A stretch of 64,000 nucleotides of DNA from Metabacillus bambusae (GTDB taxonomy: Bacteria > Bacillota > Bacilli > Bacillales > Bacillaceae). Of the stretch, positions 25,483-33,189 are shown one piece after another. Below the pieces are notes generated by a model. The model saw nothing but the letters and a program-made list of their open reading frames with translations. It did not search any database and was not told where the DNA came from. Both the position numbers and the translations under genes were made by a program. The number at the start of each line of letters is the position of its first letter. Within the stretch, counting starts at the first letter, position 1. The stretch spans positions 62,001 to 126,000 of the forward strand of contig NZ_JAGDEL010000010.1 in assembly GCF_017497975.1 (NCBI RefSeq). The letters run 5' to 3'.

Positions 25483-25989
25483 TCACTTAGCAATTAATAC
25501 AGGAATGTTAGAACGTTGTGAAACCTTTTCACTAACACTACCAAATAATAAACGTTTTAACCCACTAATATCGCGACTGCCAACAACGATTAAATCAGCA
25601 TTATGTTCAGTTGCGAATGAAACAATTGCTTCGGATGGTTCACCATAGGAAACATTTACATTTCCTTTAATATTATGATGATCCAATATCCGTCTTGCTT
25701 CACTTTCCAAAGCCTGTGTTTCCTTACTATGTTCTTCCGTGTCTAAATGTTCAGTTGGCACTGGCATAATTGGATAGTGCCTTATGTCATCTGTTGGGTA
25801 ACTGCTATTAGTTCCTGGAAAAACCATGTTATCTTCAATAGAATCTCCATTGAAGACCCCCTTTTTTTGAATATGAACAACTGAAAGTTCGGAATGTAAC
25901 TGCTTACTTATATGAATTCCTAACTCAAGAGCATCTTTACTATCTTCAGTTCCATCAAAAGCCACTACTAAATGTTGAAATTCCTTCAT
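25483..25989 (-). CDS. Universal stress protein with central insertion
   Basis: A 168-residue Usp domain: HLVVAFDGTEDSKDAL and the ATP-binding pattern GSRDISGLKRLLFGSVSEKV, ending NIPVLIAK. Compared with the 139-residue Usp at 18143 it has an insertion of about 25 residues, rich in Pro, Tyr, His and Asp, around residues 45-75. ATG 25989 is preferred over the one at 25998 because AAAGGATG then sits 7-8 bp upstream. Single-gene unit. Confidence 0.92.
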   Translation of the reverse strand: MKEFQHLVVAFDGTEDSKDALELGIHISKQLHSELSVVHIQKKGVFNGDSIEDNMVFPGTNSSYPTDDIRHYPIMPVPTEHLDTEEHSKETQALESEARRILDHHNIKGNVNVSYGEPSEAIVSFATEHNADLIVVGSRDISGLKRLLFGSVSEKVSQRSNIPVLIAK

Positions 25990-26089
25990 TTCGATCATCC
26001 TTTCAAAAGCTTTGATGTTATTTCATACCCTTTTGAAAAAAATGTAATCTTTCGTAACCCTTATATATGCAACTTCGTAAAATCTATTA

Positions 26090-26161
26090 TTAGAATATCA
26101 AATTAAGTAAAAACCCAATGACCACAATAGCACCCACAACCATAAATATCGTTCGCAGCAT
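26090..26161 (-). CDS. 23-residue single-helix membrane peptide
   Basis: ATG 26161 is preceded by a near-perfect AGGAGGTG site. The product MLRTIFMVVGAIVVIGFLLN plus three residues is one hydrophobic helix with a positively charged start. The strong ribosome site is the main argument for expression. No family recognised; tiny membrane peptides of this kind are common in bacilli. Confidence 0.55.
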   Translation of the reverse strand: MLRTIFMVVGAIVVIGFLLNLIF

Positions 26162-26208
26162 TTAAAATGCACCTCCTAGAAGTTTTTTATATAGGAATCT
26201 AATGCAAA

Positions 26209-26526
26209 TTAAAGCTTTATTTTCATGGCAGGCTGTAAAACTTGCTGACGTTGTTTAATAGCAGTTGAAGAACAAATTTCTTCGAGATCATTTACGATTA
26301 GATGTGGAAAAGGCCCATCTATAATGACATTTAAGGCTTGTCCATTTTTTACAGTTAATAAATAGGTAATTAAAGACGGGAATTTAGAAGCATCAATAAC
26401 ATTTTTACTCTTAGATAGAAAATATATTTTTCCTGAATAGGATTTTGCTAATTGAGTTATTTTTAATATTTGATCAATCCTTAATTGCCTTTTCATACGT
26501 AGGTTTATTTTCATTAATTTATTCAT
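26209..26526 (-). CDS. HPr-like domain protein lacking the phospho-histidine
   Basis: A 105-residue protein from ATG 26526 (GGAGG 5 bp upstream; the longer reading starts inside the ribosome site). The order of elements, GKIYFLSKSKNVIDASKFPSLITYLLTVKNGQALNVIIDG, follows the second half of HPr/Crh (strand, KSILGLLSL-like helix, G-x-xLxIxxDG). The N-terminal His15-containing loop is not recognisable. It could be a regulatory HPr paralogue. The family resemblance is by pattern only. Confidence 0.6.
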   Translation of the reverse strand: MNKLMKINLRMKRQLRIDQILKITQLAKSYSGKIYFLSKSKNVIDASKFPSLITYLLTVKNGQALNVIIDGPFPHLIVNDLEEICSSTAIKQRQQVLQPAMKIKL

Positions 26527-26744
26527 ATATACCTCCAAATTGTAATTGTTAGTATTATTTTGTTAATGATTAAATACCTCTATGACTTGAATTGAAAACA
26601 CAATGAAGTGAAAATGGTTATATAGTCCCGATGTTCATTCATATTACCTATTGCTTGAAAAGTTTTGAATACATGTAAAAAAGCATTCATCTTTTTTCTA
26701 AAAGGAGATATAGTAAAAGTAGTGAATGAGAAAGGAAGTTGAAG

Positions 26745-26948
26745 ATGGAAAAAGTAAAGTACATTAGTATGATTACTGCAATCTTCACTCAGATTACTGG
26801 TATTATTTTTTTATTTATAAACATAAAAATAGCATTTGGACTGTTTTATGTTTATTTCTTTTCTTTGCTTGTGTTGCTCGTCGTGTTTATAAAATCTAGA
26901 ATGGATGAGAAAAAGGAGGATGATAAAAATGATTATCGTGACTACTGA
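26745..26948 (+). CDS. Small two-helix membrane protein
   Basis: A 67-residue protein: two hydrophobic helices (ISMITAIFTQITGIIFLFI and FGLFYVYFFSLLVLLVVFI) and a charged tail RMDEKKEDDKNDYRDY. Start at ATG 26745 with AAAGGAAG upstream. It overlaps the next gene by 20 bp, indicating translational coupling with the YbjQ-family protein, which it may anchor or assist. Family not recognised. Confidence 0.7.
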   Translation: MEKVKYISMITAIFTQITGIIFLFINIKIAFGLFYVYFFSLLVLLVVFIKSRMDEKKEDDKNDYRDY

Positions 26949-27246
26949 ATCAGTACCAGGTAAAGAAACAAAGGAATTCAAAGGGTTTGTAAAAGGAAGT
27001 ACTGTTCAATCAAAACATATTGGAAAAGATATAATGGCTGGACTAAAAACTATTGTTGGAGGTGAGCTAAAAGAATACACTGAAATGATGGATGAAGCGA
27101 GACAAAAAGCGATCGGAAGAATGGTAGAGGATGCAAAGGAGAAAGGTGCTAACGCAGTAGTATGTATGAGATTAGAATCCTCAGCTGTCATGCAAAATGC
27201 TTCTGAAATTATTGCCTATGGAACCGCAGTATTGATCGAGGAATAA
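26929..27246 (+). CDS. YbjQ/UPF0145-family heavy-metal-binding-domain protein
   Basis: A 105-residue protein of the YbjQ family: TTESVPGKETKEFKGFVKGS, GGELKEYTEMMDEARQKAI, and AKEKGANAVVCMRLESS are the family blocks. These proteins form pentamers and have no proven function. ATG 26929 is chosen because AAAAGGAGGATG precedes it by about 8 bp inside the upstream gene. Overlaps the small membrane protein gene by 20 bp and is followed by a terminator, so the two form a bicistron. Confidence 0.88.
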   Translation: MIIVTTESVPGKETKEFKGFVKGSTVQSKHIGKDIMAGLKTIVGGELKEYTEMMDEARQKAIGRMVEDAKEKGANAVVCMRLESSAVMQNASEIIAYGTAVLIEE

Positions 27247-27272
27247 AGGATACATATCTTTTGTTTTTTGAG

Positions 27273-27301
27273 AAGAGGCTGAATCCTAGGGCCAGCCTCT
27301 T
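27273..27301 (+). terminator. Intrinsic terminator
   Basis: AAGAGGCTG / CAGCCTCTT stem with 11-nt loop, followed by GTTTGTT. Weak T-tract. Confidence 0.7.
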
Positions 27302-27506
27302 GTTTGTTACTACCTTTATTTAAGCATTTAATAACAGATATCAACACGTTTAATGGCAATTTACCCACAATAGCAGATGCACCTAACAAAGCAATCTCCA
27401 TTTTTCTTTCTTCTTTAATTTTCATCTGACATTAACAATCACAAAAATTAAATATAAATTTTAGGAATAAAGTTAATCCTAAACATGATAATTTTAGAAA
27501 AGTAAA

Positions 27507-27530
27507 AAGCTGACATTCCGTCAGCCTTCT
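27507..27530 (-). terminator. Intrinsic terminator
   Basis: AAGGCTGAC / GTCAGCTT stem; on the minus strand it is followed by TTTTACTTTTC. It serves the small gene ending at 27546. Confidence 0.75.
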
Positions 27531-27545
27531 AGGGAATAGTATAAA

Positions 27546-27668
27546 TTATAGCTTCTTCTTTGCTTGCTCCCAATAATACATTTGCGGAAAGCGTATATGA
27601 ACAACATATTCATGGAATAGAGTATAGCTAATAAAACCAACGAGCTTCCAATCTACTGCATCAAACAT
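27546..27668 (-). CDS. 40-residue amphipathic small protein, unknown
   Basis: ATG 27668 with AAAGGGG 10 bp upstream and a terminator right after the stop, so a complete small unit. The product MFDAVDWKLVGFISYTLFHE.. is rich in aromatics and His and ends in WEQAKKKL, suggesting membrane-surface association. Not recognised. Confidence 0.5.
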   Translation of the reverse strand: MFDAVDWKLVGFISYTLFHEYVVHIRFPQMYYWEQAKKKL

Positions 27669-27838
27669 AAACGATCAGCCCCTTTATTGTGTGAAACGAA
27701 CATGATGGGAAATATAAGTGCTTAGTAAAGGGAACATTACATGTACGTTTTTATAATATATGGTCTGATAGACTTGTTTGATACATAGGAAATTGCTTTT
27801 GTGTGTTTACTTCGGGATTGATATAGAACAGTAAAGAG

Positions 27839-27859
27839 GTTGACACAAAGTGCCAACCG
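27839..27859 (-). terminator. Weak terminator hairpin after the SASP gene
   Basis: GGTTG / CAACC stem with a possible inner GCAC/GTG pair; followed on the minus strand by TCTTTACTG. Confidence 0.5.
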
Positions 27860-27881
27860 CTTTAGCCAATTTATTAAATTG

Positions 27882-28100
27882 TTATTGTTGAGAAAAACCG
27901 CCCATAGATTGTTGAGCCATTGATACTAAACGTTTAGTGATTTCTCCACCTACAGAACCGTTAGCTCTTGAAGTAGTTTCTCCACCTAAGTTTACACCAA
28001 ATTCTGAAGCGATTTCATACTTCATTTGATCAATCGCTTGTGCAGCTCCCGGTACTAAAAGTTGATTAGACGAATTGCTGTTTGAACTGTTTTGTGCCAT
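27882..28100 (-). CDS. Alpha/beta-type small acid-soluble spore protein
   Basis: A 72-residue DNA-binding spore-core protein. Two conserved blocks are visible: the germination-protease site within [15 protein letters not shown] and the C-terminal [19 protein letters not shown]. The N-terminus is Asn/Ser-rich, as in SspA/B/D-type proteins. It saturates spore DNA and protects it from UV and heat. GAGGAG lies 11-16 bp before the ATG. Forespore (sigma-G) expression is expected, but no confident promoter was picked. This directly shows an endospore former. Confidence 0.97.
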   Translation of the reverse strand: MAQNSSNSNSSNQLLVPGAAQAIDQMKYEIASEFGVNLGGETTSRANGSVGGEITKRLVSMAQQSMGGFSQQ

Positions 28101-28469
28101 CTGTCATTCATCTCCTCATAAAAGTTGTATTGGTTGGGTTAGTTGGAATTGCACCAAACATATGAAGACCATATTGGTTTCAAAGCCTTACTTGGCGTAA
28201 CCCATTCATAAAAAATGTTGGTTGCAATTGCGTTGTTGCATCGATGTTACTAAATATTATGGATAATTCTTTCGTTAATATTCAAAGAAAATGTGGTAAT
28301 TTTTTCTGATTAAAATAAATTAAATTTTATATAATAACTTGCTCCAAGAGCCGTAGTTTGAAACAAAGGATGTCATGTTATTAAATGCGAAGTATTGGAC
28401 CACCATCTATTCTTAATTACTTTTTTATCTCAAGGCTGCCCAATGTATTCCGCATTTGTTTTTACATAA
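28101..28469. other. Gene-free stretch upstream of the SASP gene
   Basis: About 370 bp of AT-rich DNA containing the SASP leader (minus strand) and no ORF or clear structured element. The left boundary of repeat family B copy 1 lies at its right end. Confidence 0.5.
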
Positions 28470-28688
28470 AGGCTCTTTTCTAAGAGATTGTTGCTTTTAA
28501 AACAAACTATTTAAGGTTGATTGGAACGGATTGCGAGACTCCTGCGGGAGCAGTGGGACAGGTGAGACTTATGCAGGCGTTTACGCCGAGGAGGCTCACC
28601 GCCCGCCCCGCGGAAAGCGAGCATCTCTCACTGCAATCAACCACACCGCATTACTTGGTAAATAACAACAAAGTTTGCGAAAACAGCC
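28470..28688 (+). repeat. MITE-like repeat family B, copy 1
   Basis: A GC-rich, 219-bp element with inverted termini GGCTCTTTTC and the complement of GGCTGTTTTCGC. The interior reads GGTTGATTGGAACGGATTGC, GACTCCTGCGGGAGCAG, GGCTCACCGCCCGCCCCGCG and ends AAAGTTTGCGAAAACAGCC. Copies occur inverted at 31377 and 49887. It has no transposase, so it would need one in trans. Confidence 0.85.
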
Positions 28689-28749
28689 TACATAAAAAAA
28701 TGATGTTTAGAGATTCTAAAAATATGTAGTTAATAAAGGGGATGGGTCG

Positions 28750-28992
28750 ATGGAATTGTGTCCTTTATGTAATGGGTTGGAAACGCGAATTATCCAATGT
28801 CCTAATTGCCAGAGGATCATGGAGGATAGAGGGAAGATCACCGATTATCTTGATGATTATAGTGCATATATGGATATTGATATAATGAAGCTGTTTGATG
28901 GAAATGTAAACTCCTTGGAAGGACATCAATGTATTCATTATTTTTATTGTCCTACGTGTCAGCATGAAGAAACAAATGCGATAAATGAGTGA
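28750..28992 (+). CDS. 80-residue zinc-ribbon-like protein, unknown
   Basis: Begins MELCPLCNGLETRIIQCPNCQ and ends with YFYCPTCQHEETNAINE: three CxxC knuckles (residues 4-7, 17-20 and about 67-70) separated by an acidic, Tyr/Asp-rich linker. The pattern suggests one structural zinc ribbon plus a spare knuckle. RBS AAAGGGGATG lies 6-7 bp before the ATG. Conserved-looking but not identified. It has a bidirectional terminator between it and msmX. Confidence 0.75.
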   Translation: MELCPLCNGLETRIIQCPNCQRIMEDRGKITDYLDDYSAYMDIDIMKLFDGNVNSLEGHQCIHYFYCPTCQHEETNAINE

Positions 28993-29018
28993 CTTTGTTT
29001 CACTTTAGAAAAAACAAA

Positions 29019-29046
29019 AACCCCGTTCATTAGAACGAGGCTTTTT
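29019..29046. terminator. Bidirectional terminator
   Basis: AACCCCGTTC / GAACGAGG-CTT hairpin flanked by A5 on the left and T5 on the right; it lies between convergent genes. Confidence 0.85.
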
Positions 29047-29055
29047 GTCCATTTC

Positions 29056-30168
29056 TTATTTCTCACCAGCAGGGCGAATTCTTAGTTCAGAATCATTATC
29101 GAAGAAGTGAGCTTTGTTCATATCTAAAGCTAAATCAAGTGTTTGACCTGGTTTAATGTCTGTACGAGAGTCAACACGCGCTACGAATGTTTGACCATCA
29201 ATTTCAGAGTAAAGCATAGTTTCTGCACCCATTAACTCAGCAACTTCAATTTTTGCAGTGATTTTTGTATTTTGGGAAGCATCGATGAATACTGGCTCAT
29301 CGTGAATTTCTTCAGGACGAACTCCCATAAGAATGTCTTTGTTTACATAGCCTTGCTCACGAAGGTATTTCATTTTGCCTTCTGGAACAACTACTGAAGT
29401 AGTACCAAATGAGAATTTACCATCTGTAAGTTTACCTTTAAAGAAGTTCATTGCAGGTGATCCAATGAATCCACCAACGAATGCATTTTCTGGCTTGTCA
29501 TATACTTCTTTAGGTGATCCAACTTGTTGGATGATACCATCTTTAAGTACAACAAGACGAGTAGCCATTGTCATCGCTTCAGTTTGGTCATGTGTTACAT
29601 AAATTGTTGTTGTTTGTAAGCGTTGGTGTAATTTTGTGATTTCAGCACGCATTTGTACACGAAGCTTAGCATCAAGGTTAGATAAAGGCTCATCCATTAA
29701 GAATACTTTTGCATCACGAACGATCGCACGACCAAGCGCAACACGCTGACGTTGACCACCTGATAATGCTTTTGGCTTACGTTGTAAGTATTGTTCAAGC
29801 CCAAGGATTTTAGCTGCATCTGTTACACGACGCTCAATTTCGTCTTTTGGTAGTTTACGAAGCTTTAATCCAAATGCCATGTTGTCATATACGTTCATAT
29901 GTGGGTAAAGAGCGTAGTTTTGGAATACCATCGCGATGTCACGATCTTTAGGTGCTACATCGTTCATACGTTTTCCATCGATGAAGAAATCACCTTTTGA
30001 AATTTCTTCTAATCCTGCTACCATACGAAGTGTAGTAGATTTACCACAACCAGATGGACCAACGAATACGATAAACTCTTTATCCTGGATATGAAGGTTG
30101 AAGTCTTCTACTGCAGTTACTTTATTGTCATAGATTTTGTAAATATTATCTAGTCTTAATTCAGCCAT
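29056..30168 (-). CDS. msmX: MsmX-type ABC sugar-transporter ATPase
   Basis: Multipurpose ATPase energising several carbohydrate ABC importers. The 370 residues show Walker A GPSGCGKST (about 37-45), Q-loop, signature LSGGQRQRVALGRAI, Walker B VFLMDEPLSNLD, H-loop THDQTEAM, and a C-terminal TOBE/MalK-like regulatory domain. Paired with the PucR-type gene upstream, as yxkF-msmX in B. subtilis. A cre-like box overlaps the leader, consistent with CcpA control. No permease genes are nearby, as expected for a shared ATPase. Confidence 0.96.
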   Translation of the reverse strand: MAELRLDNIYKIYDNKVTAVEDFNLHIQDKEFIVFVGPSGCGKSTTLRMVAGLEEISKGDFFIDGKRMNDVAPKDRDIAMVFQNYALYPHMNVYDNMAFGLKLRKLPKDEIERRVTDAAKILGLEQYLQRKPKALSGGQRQRVALGRAIVRDAKVFLMDEPLSNLDAKLRVQMRAEITKLHQRLQTTTIYVTHDQTEAMTMATRLVVLKDGIIQQVGSPKEVYDKPENAFVGGFIGSPAMNFFKGKLTDGKFSFGTTSVVVPEGKMKYLREQGYVNKDILMGVRPEEIHDEPVFIDASQNTKITAKIEVAELMGAETMLYSEIDGQTFVARVDSRTDIKPGQTLDLALDMNKAHFFDNDSELRIRPAGEK

Positions 30169-30187
30169 TTTTAATTCCTCCCCGATT

Positions 30188-30202
30188 TTGAAAGCGTTTT
30201 AA
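30188..30202. promoter_or_regulatory. cre-like CcpA box upstream of msmX
   Basis: TTGAAAGCGTTTTAA lies 20 bp before the msmX start and fits most of the cre consensus TGWAANCGNTNWCA. A second, weaker one, TGTAAACGCTATCC, is at 30284-30297. Confidence 0.55.
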
Positions 30203-30244
30203 CTTGTTTTCATTGTAAGGGATTTCATAGAAGAAAGTAAACGT

Positions 30245-30286
30245 ACAAGTTGCACGAAAAAAAATAGGCTCTTTTGTGCAACTTGT
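30245..30286. promoter_or_regulatory. 11-bp inverted repeat in the msmX promoter region
   Basis: ACAAGTTGCAC and GTGCAACTTGT are exact complements separated by 20 bp (two helical turns), between the PucR-type gene and msmX. It could be a regulator binding site or, on the minus strand, a hairpin with a T-rich loop ending the upstream gene. Confidence 0.55.
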
Positions 30287-30296
30287 AAACGCTATC

Positions 30297-31196
30297 CTAG
30301 TTTTCTTGACGAACTAGCATAATTGCTAGGAAAATAAAAGCAGCATTTGAAAACGTTCGGATGTCCAAACCCGTCTTTTCTAGTAACTTTTCTAATCGAT
30401 ATTGCAGGCTATTACGATGAATAAATAATCTTTTAGCCGTTGATGAAGCATTTAAATTTGATTGTAAAAAGGCCTCAATCGTATAGAGAAGCTCTTTATC
30501 TTCAATTGCCTCTACTAAATGATTAGATAGAATATCCTTTTTAGCACTAGATGGAGACTTCATGATTAGCAAGGGTAATCCCTCATAAAAGGTTAATGCT
30601 TTTTCACGATTAGAAGAACGGTGCAAGGTTTGGAAGCAGTTTTGCTCCAAGGAAAATTTGTCTCTCAAAGCATTATCATTTTTTTGTAGCTGGCCAATAT
30701 AAAAATAGGGCTCTACATAAAAATCAGTCGTTAATGTATCACTTAGATCCTTTAGAGATTCAACTTCAAAAGTAATGGTCGGTTTTTCCTCTATAATAAT
30801 ACCATGAGAACAACTCAACCATAAGACAAGCTCGGAGTTAATAATCCCTTGAACTGCTTCCTCAAAGTTTTGTTTATCCTCAATTGGCTGTTTTAAATAA
30901 AAGTAATAAAACCGGAGTGCCACATGATCTGATGGAAGGGGGGATTCACCACTTTTACTCTCAGTAAATAGGTAATCAAACCATCTACGCTGGGACGCTG
31001 TAAAGTTATCTTCATTCAGCAATTCAACAGGTTGAAATAGGGAAGAGAGTAACTCTATTTCTTTTTCTGCTAAATTAGTTTTAAGAATACCAAAGATTTG
31101 ACCAATCTCAGTTCGGAACCATTTAAATCTTGTATCATTTGGATTATATGTAATCGTCATGGCTTCTTTATAATGTTGCATAAGATTTTCTAACAT
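30297..31196 (-). CDS. PucR/CdaR-type transcriptional regulator (YxkF-like)
   Basis: A 299-residue protein ending in a PucR C-terminal helix-turn-helix: SNLNASSTAKRLFIHRNSLQYRLEKLLEKTGLDIR, the typical RNTLxYRLxKI-like recognition helix near residues 250-285. The N-terminal 230 residues form a diverged sensor domain. It precedes msmX on the same strand with a 128-bp gap holding an inverted repeat. Position suggests control of msmX or sugar use. AAAGGAG lies about 9 bp before the ATG. Confidence 0.85.
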   Translation of the reverse strand: MLENLMQHYKEAMTITYNPNDTRFKWFRTEIGQIFGILKTNLAEKEIELLSSLFQPVELLNEDNFTASQRRWFDYLFTESKSGESPLPSDHVALRFYYFYLKQPIEDKQNFEEAVQGIINSELVLWLSCSHGIIIEEKPTITFEVESLKDLSDTLTTDFYVEPYFYIGQLQKNDNALRDKFSLEQNCFQTLHRSSNREKALTFYEGLPLLIMKSPSSAKKDILSNHLVEAIEDKELLYTIEAFLQSNLNASSTAKRLFIHRNSLQYRLEKLLEKTGLDIRTFSNAAFIFLAIMLVRQEN

Positions 31197-31376
31197 CGAG
31201 ATGCTCCTTTAATGCATGGATTCTTTATATCCATTATAGAAAAGATAGCGAAAGCATGAAAGCCTAAGTATTTAAGATTACGTCTTACTATCAACTGTTG
31301 ACCTTAGGAACAATAAAATGTTGTTTAGCTTAGAAGTATTGGAGGGGGGCTGCTTTCTAATTGAATAAAAAGTAAA

Positions 31377-31593
31377 GGATGTTTTCGCAAACTTTGTTGC
31401 TATTTACCAAGTAATGAGGTGTGGTTGATTGCAGCGAGAGTTGCTCGCTTTCCGCGGGGCGGGCGGTGAGCCTCCTCGGCATAAACGCCTGCGGGGTCTC
31501 ACCTGTCCCGCTGCTCCCGCAGGAGTCTCGCAATCCGTTCCAATCAACCAAATAGTTTTTGTTTTAAAAGCAACAATCTCTTAGAAAAGAGCC
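31377..31593 (-). repeat. MITE-like repeat family B, copy 2
   Basis: Inverted relative to copy 1, about 90% identical by eye. Right boundary GAAAAGAGCC abuts the T-run of the terminator at 31601-31626. The short reading frames inside it are not genes. The flanking 31197-31376 stretch has no recognised feature. Confidence 0.88.
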
Positions 31594-31600
31594 AAAGTAA

Positions 31601-31626
31601 AAGACTGCAATATTGATTGCAGTCTT
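31601..31626 (-). terminator. Intrinsic terminator
   Basis: AAGACTGCAA / TTGCAGTCTT stem; on the minus strand followed by TTACTTT. It overlaps the stop codon of the gene ending at 31625. Confidence 0.8.
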
Positions 31627-31816
31627 ATTCCTCAATTTGATGTGGTCGTTCTTCTTTTACAAGATCCCTTGCTTCTTCAATATTAGTCGTGTCTTCTCTC
31701 ATATGGACAGAACCGCCAGATAATCCTTCATTTATCATTCGGTCAATATCCAAATAAGCTTTGTCTTTCCCTTCATAATTCAGATCCTGTTTTACAGCAT
31801 CATCATTATTGGTCAT
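31625..31816 (-). CDS. 63-residue acidic protein, possibly YozQ/DUF4025-like
   Basis: Start at ATG 31816 with GAGGAGG 9 bp upstream; the longer frame lacks a site. Sequence MTNNDDAVKQDLNYEGKDKA.. then YLDIDRMINEGLSGGSVH and a Glu-rich tail. The LSGG-x3-H pattern loosely recalls the YozQ family of spore-former small proteins. It lies 57 bp after the yheE stop on the same strand, so it may share expression with the coat cluster. Confidence 0.65.
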   Translation of the reverse strand: MTNNDDAVKQDLNYEGKDKAYLDIDRMINEGLSGGSVHMREDTTNIEEARDLVKEERPHQIEE

Positions 31817-31873
31817 TTTTAAAACCTCCTCATACACGGTAGTTTGTGCTTGAGGTGCTATCATCATTCATGA

Positions 31874-32083
31874 TTATTCGTATACATGGAAAAGCATTAG
31901 TTCGTGAATTTGCGATTGGATATTTGTTACTACTTCTTTAGGGGGTGTCATCACGCCCCATTCAATTTGTCCATTTTTATGGTAAATTCCGTCGTAATGA
32001 TTTCCTCTAAAGTAAAAGGAGATTCGCCAGCCTGGTAAATTTACTTGCTTAAATAAAGGTTTATATTGAAAATGTGTAATCAA
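31874..32083 (-). CDS. yheE: YheE-family protein (DUF5342)
   Basis: A 69-residue protein (MITHFQYKPLFKQ.., WRISFYFRGNHYDGIYHKNG, IEWGVMTPP) matching the YheE type found next to yheC/yheD. Start is TTG 32083, with AAAGGGG about 9 bp upstream. Basic, Tyr/His/Phe-rich, no enzymatic motif. Located 44 bp downstream of yheC on the same strand, so probably the end of the coat operon. Function unknown. Confidence 0.8.
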   Translation of the reverse strand: MITHFQYKPLFKQVNLPGWRISFYFRGNHYDGIYHKNGQIEWGVMTPPKEVVTNIQSQIHELMLFHVYE

Positions 32084-32127
32084 CCATATCGCCCCTTTCC
32101 TATAATAGGATTAATACGGCGAAATTC

Positions 32128-33189
32128 TCAAAAATCCTCCTGATCATATGTGGTAACATTTGTTAATTTTGTAAACAATTCTATTAACTGGGTTATTCGG
32201 TTTTTTTGGATAGTCATTTCATCAAATATCATAGGCTTTGAATTAACTTCAAATAGCATTGGATCTCCTTGAGGAGTTAACCCGACGTCCATTGAAAACT
32301 CTCCGATAAAACCGTAGTTTTTTGTTAGTTGATTACCAACTGTTTGAGCTAACCAATTTAATTGCGAAATAGAACATTTATGCTCAACACTTTGAAATGA
32401 AGTAATATCCCCACCATTTGGAACATGAGTGATAATTGAGTGAGCTGCTGCTTTTCGAACCCCAACCCCGAAGATTTTATGTATACCATTGTCAAATAGG
32501 CAGAGGACTCTTAAATCATATTTGCAGTTGTCGATTTTATCAGTATGGATTTCTGTTTGAATGAGGTACTGCTTTTTCTTTAAAAGCGTCTCTACGTCCT
32601 GAACAAAATCTGAGTGGAAATATTTTATCCTTTTATTTTTTCTATGGAGGTAATAGTGTAATCCATCAAAAGATAGTTTATAAATGCCTTTTCCTTTATG
32701 ACCAGTTACAGGCTTAACGTAAAGGGAATGATAGGTACTTAATTTAGAAAGTAAATCATTCATATTTGAATATATCCAAGTTTTGGGTAAATAAGCTGAT
32801 AGTTGCTTTGATTTTGATAGAGAATTATAGCTTTCCCATTTATCAAAAAAACATTGATTAAAAAAGTACTTCCCTTCTTTTTTATATAGTTGTTTAAGAG
32901 CTAGAAATGGAGCTTGTGTTTCTTCTATTCTAGAAGAAATTTTGTTATAGATGAGGTCAGGAAAGGGGAAGGCAAGCTTCCCCCATTTTTGATCATGATG
33001 CAGATAGATATAGCCAGAAACATAGTCCTCGTGGACGCCTTCAGTTGTAAAAATAAAGGATAGACCCCCAACTTTCATCAGTTCCATTTGGATCGACTTA
33101 AAAACTGAGTGATCACCGCGAAAGGAATCCTCTAGTTTGCCTCTACTTGTTAGAATTCCAACAAGAGGGGAGTAATTAAACTTTCTCAT
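32128..33189 (-). CDS. yheC: YheC-type coat-associated ATP-grasp protein
   Basis: A 353-residue YheC/YheD-family protein with an N-terminal domain (LVGILTSRGK), the linker FPDLIYNKISSR, and a C-terminal ATP-grasp fold: YVKPVTGHKGKGIYKL (nucleotide loop, about residue 160), YDLRVLCL, GVGVRKAA, and the metal site EFSMDVGL...LFEVNSKP. YheC and YheD are known as endospore coat-associated proteins. ATP-grasp enzymes join carboxylates to amines via acyl phosphates; the substrate here is unknown. Overlaps yheD by 14 bp. Confidence 0.9.
   Translation of the reverse strand: MRKFNYSPLVGILTSRGKLEDSFRGDHSVFKSIQMELMKVGGLSFIFTTEGVHEDYVSGYIYLHHDQKWGKLAFPFPDLIYNKISSRIEETQAPFLALKQLYKKEGKYFFNQCFFDKWESYNSLSKSKQLSAYLPKTWIYSNMNDLLSKLSTYHSLYVKPVTGHKGKGIYKLSFDGLHYYLHRKNKRIKYFHSDFVQDVETLLKKKQYLIQTEIHTDKIDNCKYDLRVLCLFDNGIHKIFGVGVRKAAAHSIITHVPNGGDITSFQSVEHKCSISQLNWLAQTVGNQLTKNYGFIGEFSMDVGLTPQGDPMLFEVNSKPMIFDEMTIQKNRITQLIELFTKLTNVTTYDQEDF

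Noticed and set aside
27216-27425. 69-residue minus-strand frame
   Set aside because: It runs through a terminator hairpin and overlaps the end of the YbjQ-family gene; the ribosome site is weak. A shorter real peptide cannot be excluded.
28517-28729. Open frame inside GC-rich element (also 31357-31551)
   Set aside because: Lies in repeat family B; the frame is present only because of high GC and is not preceded by a ribosome site.
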